38,802 nucleotides of DNA from JAOAIV01 sp038849555 (lineage in GTDB: Archaea > Thermoproteota > Bathyarchaeia > Bathyarchaeales > Bathycorpusculaceae). The notes beneath the pieces were generated by a model. The model saw nothing but the letters and a program-made list of their open reading frames with translations, was not told the origin of the DNA and searched no databases. Positions 30,512 through 38,101 of this stretch are shown here, piece by piece (position 1 is the stretch's first letter; every line of letters starts with the position of its first letter). The stretch spans positions 1 to 38,802 of the forward strand of contig JAWCMT010000009.1 in assembly GCA_038849555.1 (NCBI GenBank), written 5' to 3'. Made by a program: the position numbers and the translations under genes.

Positions 30512-32389
30512 TCAACCGTAGAACTGCGGGCGCTTGGAGAGTTGCATAGGCAAGGGCAACGGCTTAAACGGCTTACCCTGTAGCGTGCCAACGATTTTAG
30601 TTATTAACTCTTCTAACTTCAAGTTTTGCACTTTACCATGTGCTTCTCGGTCTCTTACTGCGAGAACACCTGATTCGAGTTCTCTTTGGCCTACTACAAT
30701 GATGTAGGGCACCCACTCCATTTCTGCTTCGCGGATTTTCTTCTGCAACGTGAAAGCCCTGTCATCAATGTCTACACGTATGTTGTGCTCAGCTATTTTA
30801 CGGGCAATTTCCTCGACCTTCGCTGTGAAGCTGTCCGAGATAGGTATTAACCGCACTTGCGTGGGGGACAACCACAGGGGAAGCATTGGTAATTTGCCGT
30901 TTTGCTGTTCTCTGTAGGCCTTTTCCAGCAGTGCATACACGCATCTTTCGATGGCGCCACTTGGTGAGCAATGCAGAATCAGCGGATGCTGCTTTTCGCC
31001 TTTCTCGTCTACATAAGTTATTTCGTATCTCTTTGCGTTTTCAACGTCTATTTGGTCTGTGGAAAGCGCCGCCGCCTTGTCTTGGTTGTCCACGAAGTTG
31101 GCGTCCCATTTAAGTGCGAAGTAGAAGAAGCGTTCTGTCCACATTTCCACCAGCATGGGTTTACCGAAGATTTTTGCCAGCTCAGCAATGAAGCCCTTAT
31201 TTTCTTCGTAGAAGTCTTTTGTGAAGCGCATGGCAATTTCGTAATCATCTTTTGCTAGGCCGATGCTGCTCAAAACGCTTATGCACAGGTTGAAGCGCTT
31301 CTTAAACTCCTGTTTTGCCTGTTCCAGATCCGCGCAAAAGGCATGGCAGTCCGGCATGGTGAACGCGCGCAGGCGTTTTAAGCCTACGACTTCGCCGCTT
31401 TTTTCTCGTCTAAAACTGTAGCGGGTTAACTCGTAAACCTTAAGCGGCAACTGCTTATACGAGAACTGTGCGTCATGCATCATCAGAAACTGCCCGAAGC
31501 ACGCGGCGAACCTTAGGAAAAGCTCTTTGTCCTCCGTTTTCAGCAGATATTGCCGCGCGGGAAACCGATTCAGATAATTCGCTAAGCTGGGGTGATTAAA
31601 ATCGTACATGACGGGCGTTTCCACTTCCATGGCGCCGTAGGCAATCATCTCCGAAGTCACGAACTGCTCCAACAGCGATTTAATTAAACGACCCTTCGGA
31701 TACCAGCGAACATTGCCGGGGTCGCTGCCCTGCTCGTAGTCGGCTATTTCAAGCCGCTTCATCAAGGGCACATGCGGCGGCATCTGCTGGCTAGCACGTA
31801 CCTTTGATATTTCATATTTAGCGAACTTTTCAAGGTTCACATGACCTTTAAAGTCAAAGTCTTCAATTGGCGTAAGCTCACCATTGGGTTTGAGAATGTG
31901 CCAATAAGACTTCAGCTTCTCCTCCGCTTTTAACGCTTCAGAAACCTTCTCCTCAGACTTGACAGCGGCCTCCGCAACCATAGGCGCATAGGAGCGGGCT
32001 TGCTCCGCCAACGGATGCGCTTTGATGGAAATCGTAAACTGCTTGTTCCACCCAAAGGGTGCACGGTAGGTTTCGATGCCCTTCTTCTTCGCGTAAGCTT
32101 CCATAGCCTTTATTACCTTAAGCGCCTCGGAGGGCTTAGACAAGTTGCTGCTTAAGTGCGCAAACGGGTAAATCAGAATTCGGTTAACCTTAAGCTTCGC
32201 CAAGAAAGCCGCCACGTCGTCTATGGCTTTCTGAGCCAAAGCGGCGTCGTCGCCTTCTTCGACGGCGGTAAAGAGCACGACAACTTCTTCAATGCGTTTT
32301 TCCTCTTTGCTGGCTTCCTCAGCCATGGCTATCTCTTTCTCGATAGGCTTGAACACAATGAAGTTGGAATGCAACTGGAGTATTCGCAT
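30512..32389 (-). CDS. thrS: Threonyl-tRNA synthetase, archaeal type (ThrRS)
   Basis: ThrRS charges tRNA-Thr. At 625 residues it starts MRILQLHSNFIVFKP, the archaeal N-terminal editing domain related to D-aminoacyl-tRNA deacylase, which removes mischarged serine (RAPFGWNKQFTISIKAHPL is part of this domain). The class II core follows: motif 1 region LIKSLLEQFVTSEM, the zinc ligand region FAACFGQFLMMHDAQ, motif 2 LTRYSFRREKSG and RLRAFTMPDCHAF, and motif 3 PLILHCSPSGAIERCVYALLEKAY. The anticodon-binding domain has IRVDIDDRAFTLQKKIREAE. Both the editing and synthetic parts look whole. A small zinc protein lies 14 bp upstream and may be co-transcribed. Confidence 0.97.
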   Translation of the reverse strand: MRILQLHSNFIVFKPIEKEIAMAEEASKEEKRIEEVVVLFTAVEEGDDAALAQKAIDDVAAFLAKLKVNRILIYPFAHLSSNLSKPSEALKVIKAMEAYAKKKGIETYRAPFGWNKQFTISIKAHPLAEQARSYAPMVAEAAVKSEEKVSEALKAEEKLKSYWHILKPNGELTPIEDFDFKGHVNLEKFAKYEISKVRASQQMPPHVPLMKRLEIADYEQGSDPGNVRWYPKGRLIKSLLEQFVTSEMIAYGAMEVETPVMYDFNHPSLANYLNRFPARQYLLKTEDKELFLRFAACFGQFLMMHDAQFSYKQLPLKVYELTRYSFRREKSGEVVGLKRLRAFTMPDCHAFCADLEQAKQEFKKRFNLCISVLSSIGLAKDDYEIAMRFTKDFYEENKGFIAELAKIFGKPMLVEMWTERFFYFALKWDANFVDNQDKAAALSTDQIDVENAKRYEITYVDEKGEKQHPLILHCSPSGAIERCVYALLEKAYREQQNGKLPMLPLWLSPTQVRLIPISDSFTAKVEEIARKIAEHNIRVDIDDRAFTLQKKIREAEMEWVPYIIVVGQRELESGVLAVRDREAHGKVQNLKLEELITKIVGTLQGKPFKPLPLPMQLSKRPQFYG

Positions 32390-32403
32390 GCGAATTCACT
32401 CTC

Positions 32404-32613
32404 TTAGGCGCTGAAGCGCCACTTATCAATAGTCTTATCCTTTTTAGTCTTCTTCTTGAACTCTTTATAATGCTCCCTGCAAACGTAAACGCGCTTTTCG
32501 CTGCCGCCGACGTTTAAGCCAGCAGACTTGCCTTTTTGGAAGGAAAGCGAGCGTACAGCTTCTCCGCTGCAGCCAGCTACGCTGCATTTGACACCTTTGT
32601 CTATACGTCCCAT
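32404..32613 (-). CDS. Small zinc-finger-like basic protein, unknown function
   Basis: The 69-residue product is rich in Lys and Arg and has two likely zinc-binding pairs: VKCSVAGC near the N-terminus and VCREHYKEF near residue 47. No named family is recognised. The layout, a single zinc knuckle with a basic tail (KKKTKKDK), suggests RNA or ribosome binding. The ATG at 32613 is preferred to a GTG three codons upstream. It ends 14 bp before thrS on the same strand, so the two probably share a transcript. Confidence 0.65.
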   Translation of the reverse strand: MGRIDKGVKCSVAGCSGEAVRSLSFQKGKSAGLNVGGSEKRVYVCREHYKEFKKKTKKDKTIDKWRFSA

Positions 32614-32647
32614 TGTCTCCACACAGCTTTACGCACTACAATAGACA

Positions 32648-33574
32648 TCATTGCTTAATTTCTTTTTCATAAATGCCGCGGGCTCTCTCATAAATTTCCT
32701 CTTTCTCGCCGAAAAAAGTCGGCCCGACGCCCTCAACGACAAGCGAAGCCGCCGCAGAACCCACGCAAGCACACCATAACGGGTCCTTCTGGCGGATGTA
32801 TTCGGCTAAGAAGCCGCCTATGAACGTGTCTCCGGCGCCTGTTGGGTCAACTACTTTTCTGGAGCGGCACGCCGGAATAGTGTGCTGCACGCCGTTCTCG
32901 GAGAGCACAGCGCCTTTAGTGCCTAATGTGACGATTACGGTTTCAACTCCGAAGTCATGAACCCCTTTTATCGCCGCCGTCAAGTCAGCATGACCAGTTA
33001 ACGTGCTGATTTCGTCTTGTGAAGATTTGTAGACATCGATGAGGCTGAGTAAGCGGTTATCCGCTTGCGCCTGTAGCGTTACAGCGCCTGCTTCATCGAA
33101 TTGACGAAGTAAACCTTGGGGGTCGAGAGATAAAACTTCCGCGGAAGCCCTTAGCTGCTCGACCACCTCGTAAGAGACTTCGCCGGCAACTGGCGCGATG
33201 TGAACCGCTTTGGCGCATAGAAAACGTGGCAAGTCGCGTGCATCAAGCGCAGCAGCCCTGCTTGTTAGTGTAAGTTTTCTGTCCGCTAAATCGCTACCGT
33301 ATTCGAGCTTAAACCGTGTGGTCTGCTCCTCAGCACGCTTAATCACGCTGGAAAGGTCTATGCCTTCCGCACCAAGCCACCACAAGTACGCTTCTGGGAA
33401 ATCGCCGCCAACCCTGGAGATAACGGAAACCGACGCGTCTAGGCGTCTTGCTGCAAGAGAAACATAAGCCGCCGGGCCACCTAAAATAGTGACGGGGCTC
33501 GAAGGCTCTGGGAGGTGAATAGTGTCTATGGTGAAGTGCCCAACCACTGTAACGTCAGAAGCGTGAAGAGCCAT
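32648..33574 (-). CDS. PfkB-family carbohydrate/nucleoside kinase
   Basis: The 308-residue protein has the ribokinase fold: VVGHFTIDTIHLP at the N-terminus, the first PfkB signature region ILGGPAAYVSLAARRLDA, the lid and substrate strand segments, and the ATP-site motif VVDPTGAGDTFIGGFLAEY with the catalytic Asp in GAGD. The substrate could be a sugar, a nucleoside or a sugar phosphate and is not readable here. I choose the ATG at 33574; an in-frame extension of 12 codons to 33610 would run into the palindrome at 33601-33618 and does not match the family. It lies downstream of the small zinc gene's opposite end, on the same strand as thrS, but has its own promoter. Confidence 0.88.
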   Translation of the reverse strand: MALHASDVTVVGHFTIDTIHLPEPSSPVTILGGPAAYVSLAARRLDASVSVISRVGGDFPEAYLWWLGAEGIDLSSVIKRAEEQTTRFKLEYGSDLADRKLTLTSRAAALDARDLPRFLCAKAVHIAPVAGEVSYEVVEQLRASAEVLSLDPQGLLRQFDEAGAVTLQAQADNRLLSLIDVYKSSQDEISTLTGHADLTAAIKGVHDFGVETVIVTLGTKGAVLSENGVQHTIPACRSRKVVDPTGAGDTFIGGFLAEYIRQKDPLWCACVGSAAASLVVEGVGPTFFGEKEEIYERARGIYEKEIKQ

Positions 33575-33600
33575 CCAACCCCTTCTTCTTGGAAAACACG

Positions 33601-33618
33601 TATAGCACATGTGCTATA
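33601..33618. promoter_or_regulatory. Perfect 18-bp palindrome at the PfkB promoter
   Basis: TATAGCACATGTGCTATA is fully self-complementary. On the minus strand its upstream edge merges with a TATA box (CCTATATAG, ending about 33622), and it lies 27 nt before the kinase ATG at 33574. Binding there would compete with TBP, so this is a strong operator candidate. Confidence 0.6.
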
Positions 33619-33693
33619 TAGGAATGCTTGAAACCAGAAGCGCAATTTTAGCCACGTTTACCCGCGGTGGCATATGAGAAACAGGAAGGAAAA

Positions 33694-34056
33694 TTATGAC
33701 TGCAGCAGCAATATTGCTTTTGCCAAGTCTCCCTCGCATTCTTCTAGCGCTTTTCTGGCTTCTTCTATGCTCTTGCCAGTCTGGTCAGCTACAAGCTTCA
33801 CGTCTTCCTCGGACACAGTAAACCTTGGAGCGCTGGCCGCTGCACGTTCAGGCGCTTTCTCGGTGACTTTCCCGCCGATGACCTGGAAGATTTTTTGACC
33901 TTGCATCTCGAGAATTGCTACTTCAGGCTGCTCAATCGTTATCTCCTTACTGCTTGTTTTTATAACCACCTGCTCAACATCGGGCACAGTATCCATGTTC
34001 ATGCCCATGCGCTGCATCATGCGCCTTGTTTCTCGGGGGCTCATGCGTCTATGCAT
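33694..34056 (-). CDS. nac: Nascent polypeptide-associated complex protein (archaeal NAC)
   Basis: Archaeal NAC is a homodimer that binds nascent chains at the ribosome exit tunnel. The product has a basic Met-rich N-terminus (SPRETRRMMQRMGMNMD) that contacts the ribosome, a NAC beta-barrel (VVIKTSSKEITIEQPEVAILEMQGQKIFQVIGG), a linker with Ala/Pro, and a C-terminal UBA domain (FTVSEEDVKLVADQTGKSIEEARKALEECEGDLAKAILLL). The ATG at 34056 is nine bases after GGAG. A GTG at 34071 is also in frame and is at leaderless distance from AAGTATATGA (34094-34103), so the start is uncertain by five codons. It follows the PUA-protein gene. Confidence 0.94.
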   Translation of the reverse strand: MHRRMSPRETRRMMQRMGMNMDTVPDVEQVVIKTSSKEITIEQPEVAILEMQGQKIFQVIGGKVTEKAPERAAASAPRFTVSEEDVKLVADQTGKSIEEARKALEECEGDLAKAILLLQS

Positions 34057-34100
34057 AGGAAACCGCTCCACAAACTATTCCGCAGTGGAGTCTCATATAC

Positions 34101-34577
34101 TTAACTTTCCTTTACGCTGCCGTGCCTAACCTTCACGGCAACGCCTGTTTTAAACGCCTTCATCTCAGCGCTTGACAACAAGGCGCGTCCAACAGCCAAA
34201 ACCTGCCCTTCCTCGTCGACTACGATAACTTCGTCCTTAGCATGGACTTCGTCGTCAACCTTGACTACATGCGCTGCAAACACGTCGCCGCCAGCAGCAA
34301 CAAACTGAGAAACTTCTTTTCTCACCGTGACGAAGCAGCGGGCGAAAGCGGCGTGTTCAGCAATACGTTTAGCCGCATTCACGCTTAAAGATAGCAAACC
34401 GTCCATGGGGCGAAGGGTTGCAAGTCTCTTGTCGTTTAGGTTCACATAGCGGATTCTTCCAGTGGCCTTTGAATACAAGACTTCAACGTTTTCGGGAAAC
34501 AGTACTGTGCCGACGCCTTTTCCAAACTGGTAATCAGCAATGCTCCTAAGCTGCTGCAAATCACTGTCCACTTTCAT
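34101..34577 (-). CDS. PUA-domain RNA-binding protein
   Basis: The 158-residue protein has an N-terminal segment (LQQLRSIADYQFGKGVGTVLFP, VEVLYSKATGRIRYVNL) similar to the region that precedes PUA in archaeosine transglycosylase relatives. A PUA domain follows from about residue 80 (ARCFVTVRKEVSQFVAAGGDVFAAHVVKVD, EVIVVDEEGQVLAVGRALLSSAEMKAFKTGVAVKVRHG). PUA domains bind structured RNA, often tRNA or rRNA. Stand-alone proteins of this type sit next to NAC in many archaea, suggesting a translation role; the RNA target is unknown. GGTGA abuts the ATG at 34577. Confidence 0.85.
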   Translation of the reverse strand: MKVDSDLQQLRSIADYQFGKGVGTVLFPENVEVLYSKATGRIRYVNLNDKRLATLRPMDGLLSLSVNAAKRIAEHAAFARCFVTVRKEVSQFVAAGGDVFAAHVVKVDDEVHAKDEVIVVDEEGQVLAVGRALLSSAEMKAFKTGVAVKVRHGSVKES

Positions 34578-34652
34578 TCACCGATGCGCCCCTTTTTGTT
34601 TCGACAACTATAAACATTACCACATAATAAAAACAATATAGGTGAAGAACCA

Positions 34653-35183
34653 GTGCGATGCGAAGTCTGCGGCCGCAAAATCCACGGCGCACCAATCAAC
34701 GCGGTAATAGAAGGCGCTAAACTAATGGTATGCGCCGAATGCTCAAAACATGGAAAAATAATCAGCGAAGAAGAAACCGAGTTAGGCCAGAAACAACCAA
34801 AAAAACTGCTAACGCCGACGCCGCTTACCCATAAAAAGAAACCTGCACAAGCCAAAGTGGAAATTACCCAGGAAATTGTGGACAACTATCATGTCAAGAT
34901 AAGGCAAGCGCGGGAAAAACTAGGACTTACCCATGAAGAGCTCGGCAAGAAAATAAACGAGAAAGCGTCTGTTTTAAGCAAGATTGAAACTGGAAAAATG
35001 GAGCCAGATAACGTTCTCGCCGCCAAGCTTGAGCACGCCTTAAAAATCAAGCTGCTTGTACCGGTGAAAGATGAAGCTGCGCCTACAATTCTAAAGGTAC
35101 CGAGCCGCGAGACAACTTTAGGCGACCTTATAGAGCTAAACAAGAAAAGCGCGGAGGAACCCACAGAACGAAAGCAATCATAG
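34653..35183 (+). CDS. Multiprotein bridging factor aMBF1
   Basis: aMBF1 is the archaeal relative of eukaryotic MBF1, linked to ribosome function and transcription. The 176-residue protein starts with a zinc ribbon, Cys3/Cys6 and Cys27/Cys30, then a Lys/Pro-rich linker, then a cro-type helix-turn-helix at about 78-130 (IRQAREKLGLTHEELGKKIN, SVLSKIETGKMEPDNVLAAKLEHALKIKL). The C-terminal tail (TTLGDLIELNKKS) is typical. The start is GTG at 34653, with GGTGA (34641-34645) eight bases upstream and ACATAATAAAAAC as TATA candidate. Its TAG shares one base with the hflX GTG, so the two are in one operon. Confidence 0.94.
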   Translation: MRCEVCGRKIHGAPINAVIEGAKLMVCAECSKHGKIISEEETELGQKQPKKLLTPTPLTHKKKPAQAKVEITQEIVDNYHVKIRQAREKLGLTHEELGKKINEKASVLSKIETGKMEPDNVLAAKLEHALKIKLLVPVKDEAAPTILKVPSRETTLGDLIELNKKSAEEPTERKQS

Positions 35184-36439
35184 TGCAGCGGCGGCTAAGC
35201 CATGAACCCTCAAGTTTGGAAGAACTCAGAAGACTTGCAGAAGCAGCTGGCTACACAGTTGTCGCAGAAATAGAGCAAATACGCGCGCCGGACGCCCGTT
35301 ATCAGATAGGCGCCGGGAAAGTGGAGGAGCTCGCTCGGCTTGTCAAGGAAACAGGCGCCGAGAAAATAATTTTTGACAATGCGCTTCGAACTGTGCAAGC
35401 CTACAACTTGGCGAAGGCCACAGGCATCGAAGCCATCGACCGCTTCAAGCTTATTCTCGAAATCTTCACGAAAAGAGCCACCACCACAGAGGCGAAACTG
35501 CAGATTCAGCTGGCAACGTTGCAGTATGAGCTTACACACGCCAAGGAGCGCGTAAGATTAGCAAAGATGAAAGAGCAGCCTGGATTCATGGGGCTCGGCG
35601 CATACGAAGCCGACGTTTACTACGAAGCCGTGAAAAGACAAGTGCACACTATCCAGCGTAAACTCCGGAAAATTCGTGAGAAACGGTTTCTGCATCGTGA
35701 AAGACGAGCTGAATTAGGTTTTTCCACGATCTCTTTGGCTGGATACACAAACGCGGGAAAAAGCTCATTGTTCAACGCGCTAACCGAAGAAACAACACAG
35801 GTAGGCAACGCGCTGTTCACAACGCTTTCAACCACAACACGGCTTATTGAAATCTCAAAAAGAAAATTCCTACTAACCGACACCGTCGGCTTCATCGACC
35901 GATTGCCCTTGACATTAATAGAAGCGTTCCACTCCACTCTTGAAGAAACCATCTACGCTGACCTCATAATACTGGTGCTTGACATAAGCGAGCCATTGGA
36001 GGCTATTGAAAAGAAAAACCGTATATGCATAGAAACAATCGACCACATAGGCGCAACGGGCATACCAATCATAACAGCGCTAAACAAAATTGACCTGCTA
36101 AGTGAGGCGGAAACAAAACAAAAATTTGAAGCGTTAAAAGAAAAAACAAAAAACCCCATTCTCGTGTCGGCGTTGCACCGGACAAATCTTGAAGTGCTAA
36201 AGGAAGCGATACTGAAAAAATTGGAGGATTATGTTCATGCATCTTTTTCTGTTCCGTTAACGCCTCAAATTATGCCGTTAATTTCTTGGCTTCACGAAAA
36301 AACCGATGTTAAAGAGGCAAACTTCATGAGTGACTCTGTGCAGGTCGTTTTTGAAGCCAAACCGCTGTTTGTTGAAAAAGTGAAAAAACGAGTTGAAGAG
36401 TTTAATGGCAAATTCGAGCGATTGCACAGAACCCAATAA
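35183..36439 (+). CDS. hflX: HflX-type GTPase
   Basis: HflX binds the large ribosomal subunit and in bacteria splits stalled ribosomes. The 418-residue protein has the N-terminal nucleotide-binding HflX domain (GYTVVAEIEQIRAPDARYQIGAGKVEEL, IFDNALRTVQAYNLAKATG), a long helical linker, then the G domain: G1 GYTNAGKSS (187-195), G2 region TTLSTTTR, G3 DTVGFIDRLP, G4 NKID. In the linker, the spot where the usual GPGE motif sits reads GLGAYEADVYY, which is a variation. The GTG start overlaps the aMBF1 stop by one base. Its 3' end overlaps the methyltransferase gene by 35 nt. Confidence 0.94.
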   Translation: MQRRLSHEPSSLEELRRLAEAAGYTVVAEIEQIRAPDARYQIGAGKVEELARLVKETGAEKIIFDNALRTVQAYNLAKATGIEAIDRFKLILEIFTKRATTTEAKLQIQLATLQYELTHAKERVRLAKMKEQPGFMGLGAYEADVYYEAVKRQVHTIQRKLRKIREKRFLHRERRAELGFSTISLAGYTNAGKSSLFNALTEETTQVGNALFTTLSTTTRLIEISKRKFLLTDTVGFIDRLPLTLIEAFHSTLEETIYADLIILVLDISEPLEAIEKKNRICIETIDHIGATGIPIITALNKIDLLSEAETKQKFEALKEKTKNPILVSALHRTNLEVLKEAILKKLEDYVHASFSVPLTPQIMPLISWLHEKTDVKEANFMSDSVQVVFEAKPLFVEKVKKRVEEFNGKFERLHRTQ

Positions 36440-36995
36440 TGAAGCTTTCCAGCAGGGCATTGTTGTTTTAAGATGGGGGCATAGACCACAGAGGGATGTC
36501 CGCCTTACAACGCATGTTGCCCTAACCGCGCGGGCACTGGGCGCTTCAGGATTTCTGCTCTCCGACATAGTAGACGAGAAAATAAAGGCAACAGTAGAGA
36601 AAGTTACAAGGAACTGGGGCGGAGAATTCTCTTTTGAAATGGGCACACCTTGGAAAAAAGCGGTAAGTGCTTGGAAAGCCAAAGGCGGCATCGTTGTTCA
36701 CTTAACAGTCTACGGCGAAAACATACAAACAAGCGACGTTCTCGAAAGAATAAGAAACTTGAGGAAGCCAATTATGGTGCTTGTTGGAAGCCAAAAGGTT
36801 CCCAGAGAATTTTATTCCAAAGACGTTTCCGACTTCAACGTGGCCATCGGAAATCAGCCGCACTCTGAATGTGCCGCCCTCGCCGTTTTTTTAGACCGCT
36901 TTTTTGAAGGAAAAGAACTCGCCAAGAAGCTCAAGGGCGCAAAAATATCAGTTGTGCCTCAAAAAAGAGGTAAAAAAACAATGGTTGAACATTGA
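36405..36995 (+). CDS. tRNA (cytidine(56)-2'-O)-methyltransferase (aTrm56)
   Basis: aTrm56 is the archaeal SPOUT enzyme that methylates the ribose of C56 in the T loop of tRNA. The diagnostic N-terminus GIVVLRWGHRPQRDVRLTTHVALTARALGA is present. The trefoil-knot, SAM-binding part follows with VHLTVYGENI, PIMVLVGSQKVPREFY and VAIGNQPHSECAALAVFLDR. The length of 196 residues from the ATG at 36405 includes about 16 residues before the family start; an in-frame TTG lies at 36393. It overlaps hflX and is presumably translated from the same mRNA. Confidence 0.93.
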   Translation: MANSSDCTEPNNEAFQQGIVVLRWGHRPQRDVRLTTHVALTARALGASGFLLSDIVDEKIKATVEKVTRNWGGEFSFEMGTPWKKAVSAWKAKGGIVVHLTVYGENIQTSDVLERIRNLRKPIMVLVGSQKVPREFYSKDVSDFNVAIGNQPHSECAALAVFLDRFFEGKELAKKLKGAKISVVPQKRGKKTMVEH

Positions 36996-37040
36996 TTATT
37001 GCTTAAAACGTGAATAAGAGTTTTATTGTAGCAGCGTACT

Positions 37041-37048
37041 TAATTATA
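37041..37048 (+). promoter_or_regulatory. TATA box of the tfe operon
   Basis: TAATTATA is 25 nt upstream of the ATG at 37066, the distance expected for a leaderless or near-leaderless transcript. Confidence 0.55.
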
Positions 37049-37065
37049 GTAAAGGAAAACAGATT

Positions 37066-37578
37066 ATGTTATCAACCATTGATGACGCCATGCTAATTAA
37101 AGTTGCAACGGCGCTGGGTGATGAAGACGCCGTAAAACTAATCGAGCATCTAAAAAGTGTAGATGAAATTACCGATGACGAAATCGCCAACAAAACAGGC
37201 ATACGGCTAAACATAGTGCGCAAAATCCTCTACAAGCTTTATGACCACTCGCTTGTAAGCTTAAGAAGAACCCGCGACCCCAAAACAGGCTGGTTTATCT
37301 TCCATTGGAAACTTCAGCCAGACCAGCTTGAAGGCTTCATTTTAAGCCAAAAACGCCGAGTTCTAGAAAAACTTACCATAAGGTTGGAGTATGAGAAAAA
37401 CCATGACTTCTATTATTGTAACACTCAAGGCTGCAAGCGAATACCATTTGAAGAAGCCGTAGAACTAGTTTTCCACTGCCCCACATGCGGCAAACCACTG
37501 GCGCATTATGGAAATGAAAAGCTTGTTCAAAAATTATCAGAGAAAGTTGAACAGTTGAGGAAGGAACTGGGTGAGTGA
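37066..37578 (+). CDS. tfe: Transcription factor E, alpha subunit (TFE)
   Basis: TFE is the archaeal counterpart of TFIIE-alpha and helps melt promoters and stabilise the open RNA polymerase complex. The 170-residue protein has an extended winged helix at about 5-85 (EITDDEIANKTGIRLNIVRKILYKLYDHSLV) and a C-terminal zinc ribbon with Cys118, Cys123, Cys138 and Cys141 (YCNTQGC, CPTCGK). A coiled tail (LVQKLSEKVEQLRKEL) ends it. Length and order are standard for the family. It is the first gene of an operon with the HD-domain and DUF2110-like genes; the HD gene begins before its stop. Confidence 0.96.
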   Translation: MLSTIDDAMLIKVATALGDEDAVKLIEHLKSVDEITDDEIANKTGIRLNIVRKILYKLYDHSLVSLRRTRDPKTGWFIFHWKLQPDQLEGFILSQKRRVLEKLTIRLEYEKNHDFYYCNTQGCKRIPFEEAVELVFHCPTCGKPLAHYGNEKLVQKLSEKVEQLRKELGE

Positions 37579-38101
37579 AAGGCTTCCAACAAGGGAGCAA
37601 GCACTGCAGATTCTCCGAGAATATAATTGTTCTGCAGAAGTTATAGAGCACTGCGAAGCAGTCTCAAAGCTTGCATTAAAAACAGCTTATACCCTCAAAA
37701 GTAAAGGTTTCAATGTTGACGTAGCCTTAGTAGAAGTCGGCGCTCTCCTCCACGACATTGGGCGCTCAATAACGCACTCAGTTCACCATGCAGTCATCGG
37801 CGCCGACTTAGCAAAAAAGGCAAACTTGCCTGACCAAGTGATTTCCATAATTAAGCGACACGTAGGCGGCGGAATAACAACAAACGAAGCCGAAGCATTG
37901 GGCTGGCCAAAGGACATTTACATGCCCGTCACCCTCGAAGAAAAGATAGTGGCATATGCTGACAAGCTGATTGAACGCGCTGACATTGCGCCTATAGAAG
38001 TAACCATCGAAAAACTTCGCAGAGAAGAGAAGCACCAAGCAGCGGAAAGAGTTCGTAAACTTTACGAGGAAATAACACGCCTAATAGGCGAAGACCCATG
38101 A
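37571..38101 (+). CDS. HD-domain (HDIG) phosphohydrolase
   Basis: The 176-residue protein carries the HD metal-binding pattern: His27 (EHCEAVSKLA), His61-Asp62 (ALLHDIGRS), His residues in ITHSVHHAVIGADL and IIKRHVGGG, and Asp in VAYADKLIERAD. It matches the archaeal TIGR00295-type group, whose substrate is unknown; HD enzymes usually act on nucleotides or cyclic nucleotides. The GTG start at 37571 is eight bases inside the tfe gene, and its stop forms an ATGA overlap with the next gene. This TFE-HD-DUF2110 order is one I recall from other archaea, suggesting a functional link. Confidence 0.9.
   Translation: MSERLPTREQALQILREYNCSAEVIEHCEAVSKLALKTAYTLKSKGFNVDVALVEVGALLHDIGRSITHSVHHAVIGADLAKKANLPDQVISIIKRHVGGGITTNEAEALGWPKDIYMPVTLEEKIVAYADKLIERADIAPIEVTIEKLRREEKHQAAERVRKLYEEITRLIGEDP

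Noticed and set aside
33575..33610. 12-codon N-terminal extension of the PfkB kinase
   Set aside because: Would overlap the promoter palindrome; family N-terminus begins after the ATG at 33574.
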